Below, in pieces: positions 63,737 through 64,000 of a stretch of DNA of 64,000 nucleotides; within the stretch, counting starts at the first letter, position 1; each line of letters starts with the position of its first letter. Under the pieces are notes generated by a model. It saw nothing but the letters and a program-made list of their open reading frames with translations. It made no database searches and had not been told where the DNA came from. Both the position numbers and the translations under genes were made by a program. The DNA comes from Meandrina meandrites (lineage: Eukaryota > Cnidaria > Anthozoa > Scleractinia > Meandrinidae): positions 11,227,403-11,291,402 of the forward strand of contig OY855914.1 of assembly GCA_963693305.1 (NCBI GenBank), given 5' to 3'.

Positions 63737-64000
63737 TTAAAATAATAAACCATATGCTAAAATATTATTACCATCTAGTAATATTACAGACTGATTTAAA
63801 TGATCAGTTGTATTTATATTAATGACACAATTTATGAATGTATCAGTTGCATTTTTTTTTGTAATGAAATTGTAATTTCCATTTTTCACATCAATAAATT
63901 CAATATCATATGTTTTATTTAGTGAACATAATATGCATTTATAACCAGTTGTGACTAAATTTGTTATATTATAAAAAGATAATTTGATGTTTGATATATT
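63737..64000 (-). CDS. Unknown AT-rich ORF, C-terminal 87 aa (runs off window)
   Basis: An uninterrupted minus-strand frame from the window edge to TAA at 63737-63739. An open run of 87 codons in DNA this AT-rich is unlikely by chance. Residues include a CILC pair (YKCILCSLNKTYDIEF), Asn-rich strands, and the end ILAYGLLF. Function unknown. Confidence 0.6.
   Translation of the reverse strand, partial: NISNIKLSFYNITNLVTTGYKCILCSLNKTYDIEFIDVKNGNYNFITKKNATDTFINCVININTTDHLNQSVILLDGNNILAYGLLF

Larger units (their letters stand above)
62400..64000. other. Very AT-rich segment of foreign character
   Basis: Base use changes sharply from the DIRS element to long A/T runs. It has two tightly spaced intronless minus-strand ORFs, no splice signals needed, and intergenic hairpin repeats. 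This layout is typical of large DNA viruses or virus-like elements and unlike the host gene. A bacterial source is less likely because no ribosome-binding site precedes the ATG at 63708. Confidence 0.5.

Overview
The window is animal nuclear DNA, most likely from an anthozoan cnidarian (probably a stony coral). The evidence is one intron-rich gene for a large extracellular protein, many AT-rich introns carrying several families of small inverted-repeat elements, a PIF/Harbinger transposon, a tyrosine-recombinase (DIRS-type) retrotransposon, and fragments of a SWIM-domain multicopy gene of a kind I associate with corals and anemones. The species call is an inference; no marker gene is present.

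Positions 1-49309 hold the 3' part of one plus-strand gene. I could place 37 exons with mutually consistent splice phases (about 3,280 codons). Domain order is: right-handed beta-helix, SRCR, second helix segment, CUB-like, MAM, third beta-helix segment, C-type lectin domain, two EGF-like repeats, PSI, a repeated beta-rich module, an RTKR site, an unrecognised beta-rich region, a proline-rich linker, VWD, about ten EGF-like repeats, two cadherin repeats, one membrane helix and a short cytoplasmic tail. The front half resembles Bark beetle/Anakonda, the tricellular-junction protein of flies; the back half resembles VWD-EGF and cadherin adhesion proteins. The start lies left of the window. One exon (19723-20539) contains an apparent 1-nt frameshift and one intron (40350) uses a GC donor.

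The 13-kb intron 5266-18262 is a nested transposon stack. A SWIM-domain gene fragment on the minus strand is split by an 8585-bp insertion (8441-17025) flanked by TTAA, with about 1.1-kb inverted arms. Inside it sit a 3934-bp element with 28-bp inverted ends and an 11-bp target duplication (11311-15244), and a 214-bp MITE in the right arm only. Other introns carry further MITEs, a SINE-like repeat and long tetranucleotide microsatellites.

From 51284 to 54222 is a decayed but structurally complete PIF/Harbinger transposon. From about 56180 to 61940 is a DIRS-type retroelement with a spliced gag, an intron filled by a 102-bp tandem repeat, an RT-RNase H ORF and a tyrosine recombinase that breaks off before its catalytic tyrosine. 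From about 62400 to the end, base composition changes abruptly to very AT-rich DNA with compact, intronless minus-strand ORFs spaced by 28 bp and three copies of a hairpin-bearing repeat. This looks like DNA from a large DNA virus or a virus-like element (or a contaminant join) and is the least explained part of the window.
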